This document shows, piece after piece, positions 57,979 to 64,000 of a DNA stretch of 64,000 bases (positions are counted from its first letter, which is position 1; each line of letters starts with the position of its first letter). A program made the translations under genes and the position numbers. Source of the stretch: an uncultured Eubacteriales bacterium. Lineage in GTDB: Bacteria > Bacillota > Clostridia > Oscillospirales > Acutalibacteraceae. The stretch is from the NCBI GenBank assembly GCA_934486615.1, contig CAKSQO010000006.1, forward strand, positions 62,001-126,000. The letters are read 5' to 3'. Below the pieces are notes generated by a model. It saw nothing but the letters and a program-made list of their open reading frames with translations, had not been told where the DNA came from and searched no databases.

Positions 57979-58893
57979 ATGAAAGCAACGGTAGGTTTGT
58001 CACTTCCCTCATTTCAGGACAAGTACGGCGATATGCTCGCAATCGAGAAGGCCAAGGAAGCAGGCTGCAACTCGATCGACCTTTCGCTTACCTGTTTTGA
58101 CTACAGAAAAGAAGGAAATGTTTATTCCAAGAGCGACGAAGAGATCGTCGAATACTTCACCGCTCTGCGCAAGCGCGCCGAGGAGCTCGGCCTTGTAATC
58201 AGCCAGACCCACGGCCGTATTGAGGGCTTCAAAAACATCAAGGAGGAGGACGACGCGCTCGTCGCCAACGCCCGTCTGGACTGCCTTGCCACCGCGACCC
58301 TCGGTGCTCCCTACTGCATCATCCACTCGGTCACGTCCATATTTATGGGACCCGCTCCCGACAGGCAGCTGATGCAGGACCTCAACTTTGATATGTTCAA
58401 CCGCATGATTCCGTTTGCCAAGCAGTACGGCATCAAACTCTCGAGCGAGACGTTCGGCGACGCTATGAAGTACGACGAGGTCGACTTCTTCGGTCAGATC
58501 GACCAGTTCATTATGTCGTACAACCGCATCTGCGCCGCGGGCGACAATGCAAAGTATATGTCCGTCTGCGTCGACACGGGCCACTCGAACAAGGCTTCGC
58601 GCTTCGGCCAGCCCTCTCCCGCCGACGTTATCCGTATGCTTGGCAGCAACGTCAAGACCCTGCACCTCAACGACAACAACAAGCTCGTTGACCAGCACAA
58701 GATCCCGCTCACCGGCTGCATCGACTGGGAGGACACGCTCAACGCCCTCGATGAGATCGGCTATGACGGCGTGTTCAACATGGAGCTTGCGCTCAACAAC
58801 TGCGGAGGCAAGGGCATGGAATTCGAGTCCGCCGTTTACGCCAATCAGGTTATGAAGAACCTGCTCAAGCTGCGCGGCTGGGAAGTCGAATAA
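57979..58893 (+). CDS. Sugar phosphate isomerase/epimerase family TIM barrel
   Basis: AP-endonuclease-2/xylose-isomerase-like barrel (304 aa). Metal and catalytic positions are suggested by SQTHGRIEGF, CIIHSVTS, LSSETFGDA (Glu), SVCVDTGHSNKA (Asp-His), LHLNDNN (His-Asp) and FNMELALN (Glu). It probably isomerises or epimerises a sugar or inositol derivative; the substrate is not evident and no sugar operon surrounds it. AGGAGG upstream; single gene. Confidence 0.87.
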   Translation: MKATVGLSLPSFQDKYGDMLAIEKAKEAGCNSIDLSLTCFDYRKEGNVYSKSDEEIVEYFTALRKRAEELGLVISQTHGRIEGFKNIKEEDDALVANARLDCLATATLGAPYCIIHSVTSIFMGPAPDRQLMQDLNFDMFNRMIPFAKQYGIKLSSETFGDAMKYDEVDFFGQIDQFIMSYNRICAAGDNAKYMSVCVDTGHSNKASRFGQPSPADVIRMLGSNVKTLHLNDNNKLVDQHKIPLTGCIDWEDTLNALDEIGYDGVFNMELALNNCGGKGMEFESAVYANQVMKNLLKLRGWEVE

Positions 58894-58930
58894 GCTCACA
58901 CTTCGCCTAACCGCATATTTTACACATGGG

Positions 58931-58969
58931 AAAAGCCCTTCGACTGCTTGTCGCAGCCGAAGGGCTTTT
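58931..58969 (+). terminator. Terminator after the TIM-barrel gene
   Basis: AAAAGCCCTTCG/CGAAGGGCTTTT 12-bp stem with TTTT. Confidence 0.88.
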
Positions 58970-59089
58970 GCTTTGTTGTATGTGTTCACGCACGCAAAAA
59001 GGACGGTGTGCGCCAATGGTGCCCCGCTTATCGCCGCACTTTTTCCTTGCGGTGATAAGCGGACTCGTCGATTCAGGCGGAAATGTTCA

Positions 59090-60187
59090 TCAGGCAAGCT
59101 CTTTCGCGACGGTCGCAAGCGCCGACTCGATGACCTTGTCCATATCGTAGTATTTGTACTCACCCAGTCGCCCGCCGAACACGACGTTGACCTCGTCGTC
59201 GGCAAGCGCCCTGTAGCGCTCGTACAGCGCCTGATTTTCGGCGTTGTTGACGGGGTAGTACGCCTCCTGCCCGACGCTCCACTCGGCGGAGTATTCACGG
59301 CTGATGACGGTCTTCGGCTGAGTGCCGAACTCGAAGTGCTTGTGCTCGATTATGCGCGTGTAGGGGTGCTCGGCATCGGTGTAGTTGACCACGGCGTTGC
59401 CCTGATAGTTCTCGCAGTCGAGCACCTCGGTCTCGAATCTGACCGAGCGGTACTGCAGCGGCCCGAAGCAATAGCCGAAGTACTCATCAACGCAGCCCGT
59501 GAAGATGACGCGCTCGGCAAGGGCGTCGAGCTGCGCCTTCTCTTTCAGATAGTCGACCCCGAGGCGCACCTCCACGCCGTCAAGCATGCGCTCGACCAGC
59601 GCGGTGTAGCCGCCGACGGGTATGCCCTGAAAACGCGCGTTGAAGTAGTTGTTATCATAGGTAAAGCGCACGGGCAGACGCTTGATGATGAACGACGGCA
59701 GCTCGCTGCACGGGCGACCCCACTGCTTCTGCGTGTAGTCGCGCACGAGCTTCTCGTAAATGTCCGTGCCGACGAGCTTTATCGCCTGCTGCTCAAGATT
59801 CTGCGGCTCGCCGATGCCCGAAGCGGCGATCTGCTCGGCAATCTTGTCGGCCGCCTGCTGCGGGGTAATGACGCCCCACATTTTGTTGAAGGTGTTCATA
59901 TTGAACGGCAGGTTGTATATCTCGCCGCGGTAGTTGGCTACAGGCGAATTGACGTAGTTGTTGAACTCCGCGAATTGGTTTACATAATCCCAGACGTCTT
60001 TGTTGTTGGTGTGGAAAATGTGAGCGCCGTAGCGGTGGACGTTGATGCCCTCGACCGCCTCGGTGCAGACGTTGCCCGCGATGTGGTCGCGGCGGTCGAC
60101 GACAAGGCAGCGCTTGCCGCGCTTCTTCGCCTCGTGCGCAAAAACCGCGCCGAAAAGTCCCGCTCCGACTATGATGTAATCGTACAT
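59090..60187 (-). CDS. glf: UDP-galactopyranose mutase
   Basis: FAD enzyme that turns UDP-galactopyranose into UDP-galactofuranose for cell-surface glycans (365 aa). YDYIIVGAGLFGAVFAHEA binds FAD, RRDHIAGNVCTE, GAHIFHTNN, YTQKQWGRPC and CENYQGNAVVNYTD are family signatures. ATG with AGAGGTG upstream; the frame extends 19 codons further. Stands alone, without nearby glycosyltransferases. Confidence 0.97.
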   Translation of the reverse strand: MYDYIIVGAGLFGAVFAHEAKKRGKRCLVVDRRDHIAGNVCTEAVEGINVHRYGAHIFHTNNKDVWDYVNQFAEFNNYVNSPVANYRGEIYNLPFNMNTFNKMWGVITPQQAADKIAEQIAASGIGEPQNLEQQAIKLVGTDIYEKLVRDYTQKQWGRPCSELPSFIIKRLPVRFTYDNNYFNARFQGIPVGGYTALVERMLDGVEVRLGVDYLKEKAQLDALAERVIFTGCVDEYFGYCFGPLQYRSVRFETEVLDCENYQGNAVVNYTDAEHPYTRIIEHKHFEFGTQPKTVISREYSAEWSVGQEAYYPVNNAENQALYERYRALADDEVNVVFGGRLGEYKYYDMDKVIESALATVAKELA

Positions 60188-60312
60188 TTGTGCACCTCTT
60201 TGTTCTGTTAGGGCGTTTAAGTCGGCGCCGCTTAGATGTTGCAAGGCGCCGCTTTAAGTCTCCGCACCGCGCCGAAAAGTCGGCTCGTCGGTGCGGGAAT
60301 GTGGCTGTTTAT

Positions 60313-60341
60313 ATCATACCACCGTGCGCAAAATTATGCAA
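60313..60341 (-). promoter_or_regulatory. glf promoter
   Basis: Minus strand TTGCAT, 17-bp spacer, TATGAT, leader about 120 nt. Confidence 0.7.
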
Positions 60342-60458
60342 CAATAATAACGCACCTGTGACCGTTTAGTGACATTTTTCGGTTTGCAATGCCTGCACCG
60401 CACAGACTCTTTCGCACTCATCCGATTGTCTGCCGTACACAGTGCTTTTCGCCCGACA

Positions 60459-60492
60459 AATACCGCCGAAGGAATTTCCCTCCGGCGGTATT
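60459..60492. terminator. Hairpin downstream of the decayed gene
   Basis: AATACCGCCG-AGG/CCT-CGGCGGTATT stem, 11 bp past the old minus-strand stop codon, so probably the terminator of the former gene. The T-run is short. Confidence 0.55.
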
Positions 60493-60502
60493 GTTAATAT
60501 AT

Positions 60503-60944
60503 TCATTCGGCGCTCGGGCGCACTTTTGCACAGGCGCTTTCACTCGGGCTAACCGTGCGCAGCTGCTTTTTGAAAAAGCGGAAGCCGCAGCAGTCGCCGC
60601 CGTAGTCCAAAGTCCGGGTGCGGGTGAAGCCGCTCTTCTTCAGCCCCCGTAGGTGACGCCGAGGACGCGTGCTTTTTGGCCGCGACGACGTCGAGCATAC
60701 ACCTGCGCATACAGCCGTACACTTCAGACCGCGAAAGTCCCGCGCCGGGCAGCGCCTTGTACAGCGCTATGCGCGGCGGGATCGTTTGCGTGAGCGCTTT
60801 TATCCGGTTTTCGGTCTTGCCGTCAGCGCTTTAAATGAGCTTTGCAAGCGCATTTCTCTGCTCGGCGAACAGGCGCAGGCTCTTGCTTTTGCCGTATTAT
60901 TCGGTCAAGAATGACTTTATCTGCTTTTGCTGCCAGGTTTTCAC
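60503..60944 (-). pseudogene. Decayed gene, L-2-amino-thiazoline-4-carboxylate hydrolase-like
   Basis: One minus-strand frame reads VKTWQQKQIKSFLTE, stop, YGKSKSLRLFAEQRNALAKL, stop, then KTENRIKALTQTIPPRIALY and MRRCMLDVVAAKKH. After a shift of frame it continues LKKSGFTRTRTLDYGGDCCG and FRFFKK to a stop at 60503. Two in-frame stops and at least one indel break it. The ending (TRTL-GGDCC-FRF) is like that of the ATC hydrolase family found in gut Clostridia. Identification rests on this pattern by eye. Confidence 0.6.
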
Positions 60945-60975
60945 CGCCGCGTCTGCCTTAAAGCGGGATCTCGCC

Positions 60976-61524
60976 TTAAAGCGAGGCCATATACGCCCTG
61001 ACCTGAGCCATGAGCTCGTCGGCCGAGCCGTTGTTGGTGACGAAGCGGTCGGCTATTGCGATTGGGCCGCCCTTCTCAAGACGCTCGATCTCGGCATAGT
61101 CGCGGCTCGTCGCTTCGGCGTTCGTCAGCGGGCGCACTGTGCGCGTGGTCAGCCGCTCATAGCGCACGGCGCGGTCGGTGACGATCGCCAGCACGCTCAG
61201 GCTGTCGCCCAGACGCTCCTTCAAATAGGTGTACTCCGACCACGAATACAGGCCGTCGAGGACGACGTTGCCCTCCTCGGCGAGCTGCTCGATTCGCGGC
61301 AGCAGCTTGACGGCGTAGGCCGCAAGGCCGTACTCGGCGCGCAGCTCCTCGCGCACCTTTTTCTCGTTTGCCTCGTTCTTTTCCAGCCCGCGAGCCTCAA
61401 GCTCCTCCATCGTAATGCCGCCGAAATAGACCTTTTTCCAGCCTGCGTCGGTGAACGCCTCTGTCGCGACCGATTTCCCCGAGCCGCACATTCCGACGAC
61501 GGCGACGATTTTTCCCTGTGACAT
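60976..61524 (-). CDS. P-loop nucleotide kinase-like protein (dephospho-CoA kinase/UPF0200-like)
   Basis: Small P-loop protein (182 aa). Walker A is VVGMCGSGKSVATEAF, followed by the substrate region FGGITMEELEARGL and a second conserved block VVLDGLYSWSEYTYLKERLG, then RLTTRTVRPLT. This resembles archaeal-type UPF0200 and dephospho-CoA kinase-like proteins. The substrate is unknown; classical bacterial CoaE motifs are not clear. Confidence 0.8.
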   Translation of the reverse strand: MSQGKIVAVVGMCGSGKSVATEAFTDAGWKKVYFGGITMEELEARGLEKNEANEKKVREELRAEYGLAAYAVKLLPRIEQLAEEGNVVLDGLYSWSEYTYLKERLGDSLSVLAIVTDRAVRYERLTTRTVRPLTNAEATSRDYAEIERLEKGGPIAIADRFVTNNGSADELMAQVRAYMASL

Positions 61525-61589
61525 ATTTCTACCCCATTCTCATAAAAAGCTGATTTTGCGGCGCTTTCAGGCGCCTGTTTTATGAATAA

Positions 61590-61618
61590 AGTTTACTCCC
61601 AATCCCGCGCAAAGTCAA
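61590..61618 (-). promoter_or_regulatory. Promoter of the P-loop kinase gene
   Basis: Minus strand TTGACT, 17-bp spacer, TAAACT. It overlaps the end of the S41 protease gene region (gene stops at 61629). Confidence 0.65.
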
Positions 61619-61628
61619 GCCGAACGCG

Positions 61629-63227
61629 CTATTTACCGAGTGCCTTGACCGCCGCCGCGATGAACGGCTCCTCGCTGTCGGATAGGAAATAGCGGTGCTT
61701 TACCTGCTCGTCGGTGAACGAGACTTTGACGTCGGGAGAAAGCCCCTTGCCGTGAAATTCCGTGCCCGACTCGGTGTAGAACCTGGCTATCGTTATCCGC
61801 ACGGCAGAGCCGTCGGTCAGCGGATAGGTGCGCTGCATTATGCCCTTGCCGAACGTCGTTTCGCCGACGAGGACGGCGTTGGCCGAGTCGCGCAGAGCCG
61901 ACGCGAAATACTCCGAGCTGCTCGCCGTCTCCCCGTTGACGATGACCGCGAACGGCAGGTCGACGCACGCCTTATCGGACGTTGCGAGCGACCGACGGCG
62001 ACCCGAATTGTAGACGGCGTAGCCGATCTCACCCTCGGGCAGCAGCAGGTCGAGCATCTCGCTTGCCGCGTCAACAAGCCCGCCGCCGTTGTCGCGCAAA
62101 TCAAAAATAATGCCCGTAGCACCTGCGGCCTGCACCTGCTCGACGGCGGCCTTGAACTGGTCGACGGTCGCCGAGTTGAACGTCATAATCTCGATATAGC
62201 CGAGCGTGCCTATCATTCGGCTGAACACGCTGGTCACGGTGTATTTGTCGCGCTCGACGGTCACGTTAAACGAAGCGCCGCCGCGCCGGACGGTCAGCTG
62301 AACCGAGGTACCGATGTCGCCGCGAATGGCCTTGACGGCGGCTGCGTAGCCGTCGCCCGCCGCGCTCACTTCGCCGACGTAGGTTATGATGTCGCCGACG
62401 GCAAGCCCCGCCTTTTCGGCGGGCGAGTCGGCCGAAAGGTGAATAACGCAAATGCCGCTTGAGTCCTCGGCCGCGGTGACGATGACTCCGATGCCCGTCG
62501 TGCCGCCCTCGTTTGAATACTGCATTTGCTTGTATTCGTCGGCGGTGAGGTAGGCAGCATAGTCATCGCCGATGCCGTATATGTAGCCCGTCGCCACCAT
62601 ATCGGTCAGCTGCTTTTCGTCGAGCGCGTCGGCGTCGACGTAGTTGGACTTGACCAGCTGCTCGATGGCGGAGAGCTTGGAGTAGGCGTCGCTGCCGCCC
62701 GTGAGCGCGAGCCGCAGCGGGTTTGGCACGATGATGAGCGCTGTCAGCGCGCCTGCAAGCATGAGCGCGAGCGAGCGCAGAAGCACACCTGCTAAGCCGA
62801 GCCGTTTCCGCTCGTGCGGCGCTTTGTTGCGGCGCTTTGCCCTGCGCTGCGCGGTCGGGTCGGCGGCGGAAGCAGAGGTATCGTCGGCAGCGAGGGCAGC
62901 GTGATCGTCGGGATTATCCGAAGCGAATGCGTCTGCTGCGTTTTCGCTTAACTCTGCGTTTTCGCTTAACTCTGCGTTTTCGCTTAACTCTGCGTTTTCG
63001 TTTGTGCCCGGCGCGGCGCTTTCGCCGCTGTCGGATCCTGCGCTTAACGCCGCGCCCTTTGTTTCGACTCGCTCGACGCCGACCTCACCTGCAGCTGCAC
63101 CGTCATCGGGCGCAGTCGCGCTGCAGGCCTCATCGACACCCGCGCCGCCGTTTTCGCGCTCAAGCGGCTCATCGCCGCCGAAGCTGCCGACAGCGGCAAA
63201 ATCGCGGTCGAATTCGTGCTCTTTCAT
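61629..63227 (-). CDS. S41 family C-terminal processing peptidase
   Basis: Membrane-anchored CtpA-like serine protease (532 aa). Long acidic cytoplasmic N-terminus containing three NAELSE repeats, basic patch (AQRRAKRRNK), TM helix (about 153-172), then an outside region with a PDZ domain (GIGVIVTAAEDSSG; AGLAVGDIITYVGEV). The S41 core has FDLRDNGGGLVDAA, the catalytic Ser in GETASSSEYFASAL and Lys in TTFGKGIMQ. ATG with AAGGAG; a GTG 3 codons earlier is inside that site. It follows an M23 gene, as in ftsEX-M23-ctpA clusters. Confidence 0.93.
   Translation of the reverse strand: MKEHEFDRDFAAVGSFGGDEPLERENGGAGVDEACSATAPDDGAAAGEVGVERVETKGAALSAGSDSGESAAPGTNENAELSENAELSENAELSENAADAFASDNPDDHAALAADDTSASAADPTAQRRAKRRNKAPHERKRLGLAGVLLRSLALMLAGALTALIIVPNPLRLALTGGSDAYSKLSAIEQLVKSNYVDADALDEKQLTDMVATGYIYGIGDDYAAYLTADEYKQMQYSNEGGTTGIGVIVTAAEDSSGICVIHLSADSPAEKAGLAVGDIITYVGEVSAAGDGYAAAVKAIRGDIGTSVQLTVRRGGASFNVTVERDKYTVTSVFSRMIGTLGYIEIMTFNSATVDQFKAAVEQVQAAGATGIIFDLRDNGGGLVDAASEMLDLLLPEGEIGYAVYNSGRRRSLATSDKACVDLPFAVIVNGETASSSEYFASALRDSANAVLVGETTFGKGIMQRTYPLTDGSAVRITIARFYTESGTEFHGKGLSPDVKVSFTDEQVKHRYFLSDSEEPFIAAAVKALGK
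62941..62994 (-). repeat. 18-bp tandem repeat inside the S41 protease gene
   Basis: Three exact copies of TTTTCGCTTAACTCTGCG (plus strand) encoding NAELSE hexamers in the cytoplasmic acidic tail. Exact DNA identity suggests recent slippage and variable copy number. Confidence 0.85.
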
Positions 63228-63250
63228 CGAATTCACTCCTTATACAAATC

Positions 63251-63278
63251 GCAGCCGACGGAAGAGTCCGTCGGCTGC
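63251..63278. terminator. Hairpin between M23 and S41 genes
   Basis: GCAGCCGACGGA/TCCGTCGGCTGC 12-bp stem in the 68-bp gap, without a long U-run. It may act as a partial terminator or mRNA stabiliser within the operon. Confidence 0.5.
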
Positions 63279-63295
63279 CGCAAAATATTCTCTTA

Positions 63296-64000
63296 TCAGA
63301 AAAACGACATCGGGTTGACGGTCGAGCCGTTTTTCTGCACCTCAAAGTGCAGGTGCGGCCCTGTCGAGTCGCCCGTTGAGCCGACGTAGCCGACAACGGT
63401 CTGACCCTTTGTGACCTTGTCGCCGACCTTGAGCGGGCTTGCCGCCTTCATATGCGCATAGAGCGTTACGTAGCCGTTATTGTGGTTTATCATAATGCAG
63501 TTGCCGTAGCCGCCGTACCACTTGCTGAGCACGACCGTGCCGCTGTCGGCGGCGACGATCTTGGCACCGTAAATACCTCTTGACGAAATGTCGATACCCT
63601 TGTGGAATTCTTTGCCGTGAATGGGGCAAATGCGGTAGCCGTAGTTTTCGCTGAGCCTGTAGTAGCCCGGCACAGGCCATGAGAACTGACCCGTTCCCGT
63701 CGGGCCGGGGTTGTTGTTCTTTGCCTCTTCCTCCTGCTGCTTCTTTATAGCGGCCCGGAGGTCCTTCTGCATCTGAGCGTAGTCGGCAGCCTTTTTCTCA
63801 TACGACGCAATGTCGTTTTCGTTTGCCTTGACTATCGCGGCGACCTCGCTGTACTGGGCGCTGAGGTCCTTCTTCTTCTGCTCGATGGTCGACTGAGCGG
63901 AGGCAAGCTCGGCCTTTTGCGTTTCAAGCTCGGCCTGCTGCGACTCAAGCTCCTTTACGCTTGTGAGTATGCGGCTGAGCGACTCGGAGTCCTTTTTCGA
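63296..64000 (-). CDS. M23 family peptidoglycan endopeptidase / EnvC-like, partial
   Basis: C-terminal 234 codons of a secreted or exported murein hydrolase; the frame is open through the window edge, so the N-terminus is outside. Residues before QKDLRAAIKKQQ form a long heptad-rich coiled coil (LESQQAELETQKAELASAQS and onward). The LytM domain has the Zn motif HGKEFHKGIDIS (HxxxD) and HLHFEV (HxH). In Firmicutes such proteins are activated by FtsEX through the coiled coil. Operon partner of the S41 protease. Confidence 0.94.
   Translation of the reverse strand, partial: SKKDSESLSRILTSVKELESQQAELETQKAELASAQSTIEQKKKDLSAQYSEVAAIVKANENDIASYEKKAADYAQMQKDLRAAIKKQQEEEAKNNNPGPTGTGQFSWPVPGYYRLSENYGYRICPIHGKEFHKGIDISSRGIYGAKIVAADSGTVVLSKWYGGYGNCIMINHNNGYVTLYAHMKAASPLKVGDKVTKGQTVVGYVGSTGDSTGPHLHFEVQKNGSTVNPMSFF

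Noticed and set aside
58973..60211. 412-codon plus-strand open frame
   Set aside because: Antisense of glf, which matches the UDP-galactopyranose mutase family throughout. GC-rich codon bias keeps the opposite frame open.
1..64000. tRNA, rRNA, prophage or insertion sequence
   Set aside because: No tRNA T-arm pattern with matching acceptor stem, no rRNA stretch, and no transposase, integrase or phage structural protein was found by reading.

Overview
The window looks like an ordinary chromosomal segment of a fairly high-GC, Gram-positive anaerobe of the class Clostridia, probably an Oscillospiraceae/Ruminococcaceae-type gut bacterium. The evidence is a dipicolinate synthase pair (dpaA-dpaB, endospore formation), the Firmicute heat-shock operon ctsR-mcsA-mcsB-clpC with CtsR boxes, a CIRCE operator, DUF1292, DUF3793 and DUF2325 proteins, a class B sortase, and many serine-rich extracytoplasmic linkers. 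No phage, transposase, rRNA, tRNA or CRISPR array was seen. The genus is inferred, not shown.

Layout: 1-2.6 kb, end of lepA and a eukaryote-type hexokinase. 2.8-4.4 kb (minus), M20 peptidase and an Rrf2 regulator. 4.7-10.9 kb (plus), a methionine-type ABC transporter (metN-metI-metQ) interleaved with an L-2-hydroxyacid dehydrogenase, an FAD-linked hydroxyacid oxidase and a class I aminotransferase. 11-14.4 kb (minus), membrane protein, flavodoxin, DUF3793, DUF2325 and an AraC regulator. 14.4-14.85 kb, non-coding tandem repeats. 14.9-21.6 kb (minus), nifS, thiI, a CinA-like domain fused to a class B sortase, a second copy with a degenerate sortase domain, and a small transporter. 22-25.3 kb, dpaAB (minus) and murC (plus). 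25.6-28.6 kb, a 975-residue repeat-built surface protein (minus). 28.9-30.3 kb, DUF1292, a probable 6S RNA and a split TSUP permease. 30.4-30.65 kb, a 97-bp repeat array. 30.65-35.4 kb (minus), cell-wall amidase and GHL10 protein. 35.5-37.3 kb (plus), cysteine hydrolase, zinc ribbon, DUF1294 and an HTH regulator. 37.4-40.2 kb (minus), pyrG with a leader terminator and a C39-like peptidase. 40.4-41.8 kb, marR-degV. 41.9-43.8 kb (minus), htpG under CIRCE. 44-46.2 kb, two paralogues of an unrecognised family. 46.8-48.6 kb, transglutaminase lipoprotein and two very small genes. 48.8-53.3 kb, ctsR-mcsA-mcsB-clpC. 53.5-57.5 kb (minus), ogt-alkA, GH5, hemolysin III and degV. 58-64 kb, TIM-barrel isomerase, glf, a decayed gene, a P-loop kinase, S41 protease and M23 endopeptidase.

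The most unusual unit is the nifS-thiI-linked pair at 15.4-19.2 kb. Each protein has a cytoplasmic CinA/MoCF-like N-terminal domain, an acidic linker, one transmembrane helix and an extracellular class B sortase fold. One copy has the full His/Cys/Arg triad. The other has Ser where the catalytic His should be and a displaced Cys. The second is the methionine-transporter operon, whose extra enzymes together could interconvert methionine, its 2-keto acid and both 2-hydroxy acid isomers. It faces an Rrf2 gene, and the two upstream regions share an inverted 12-bp operator-like element.
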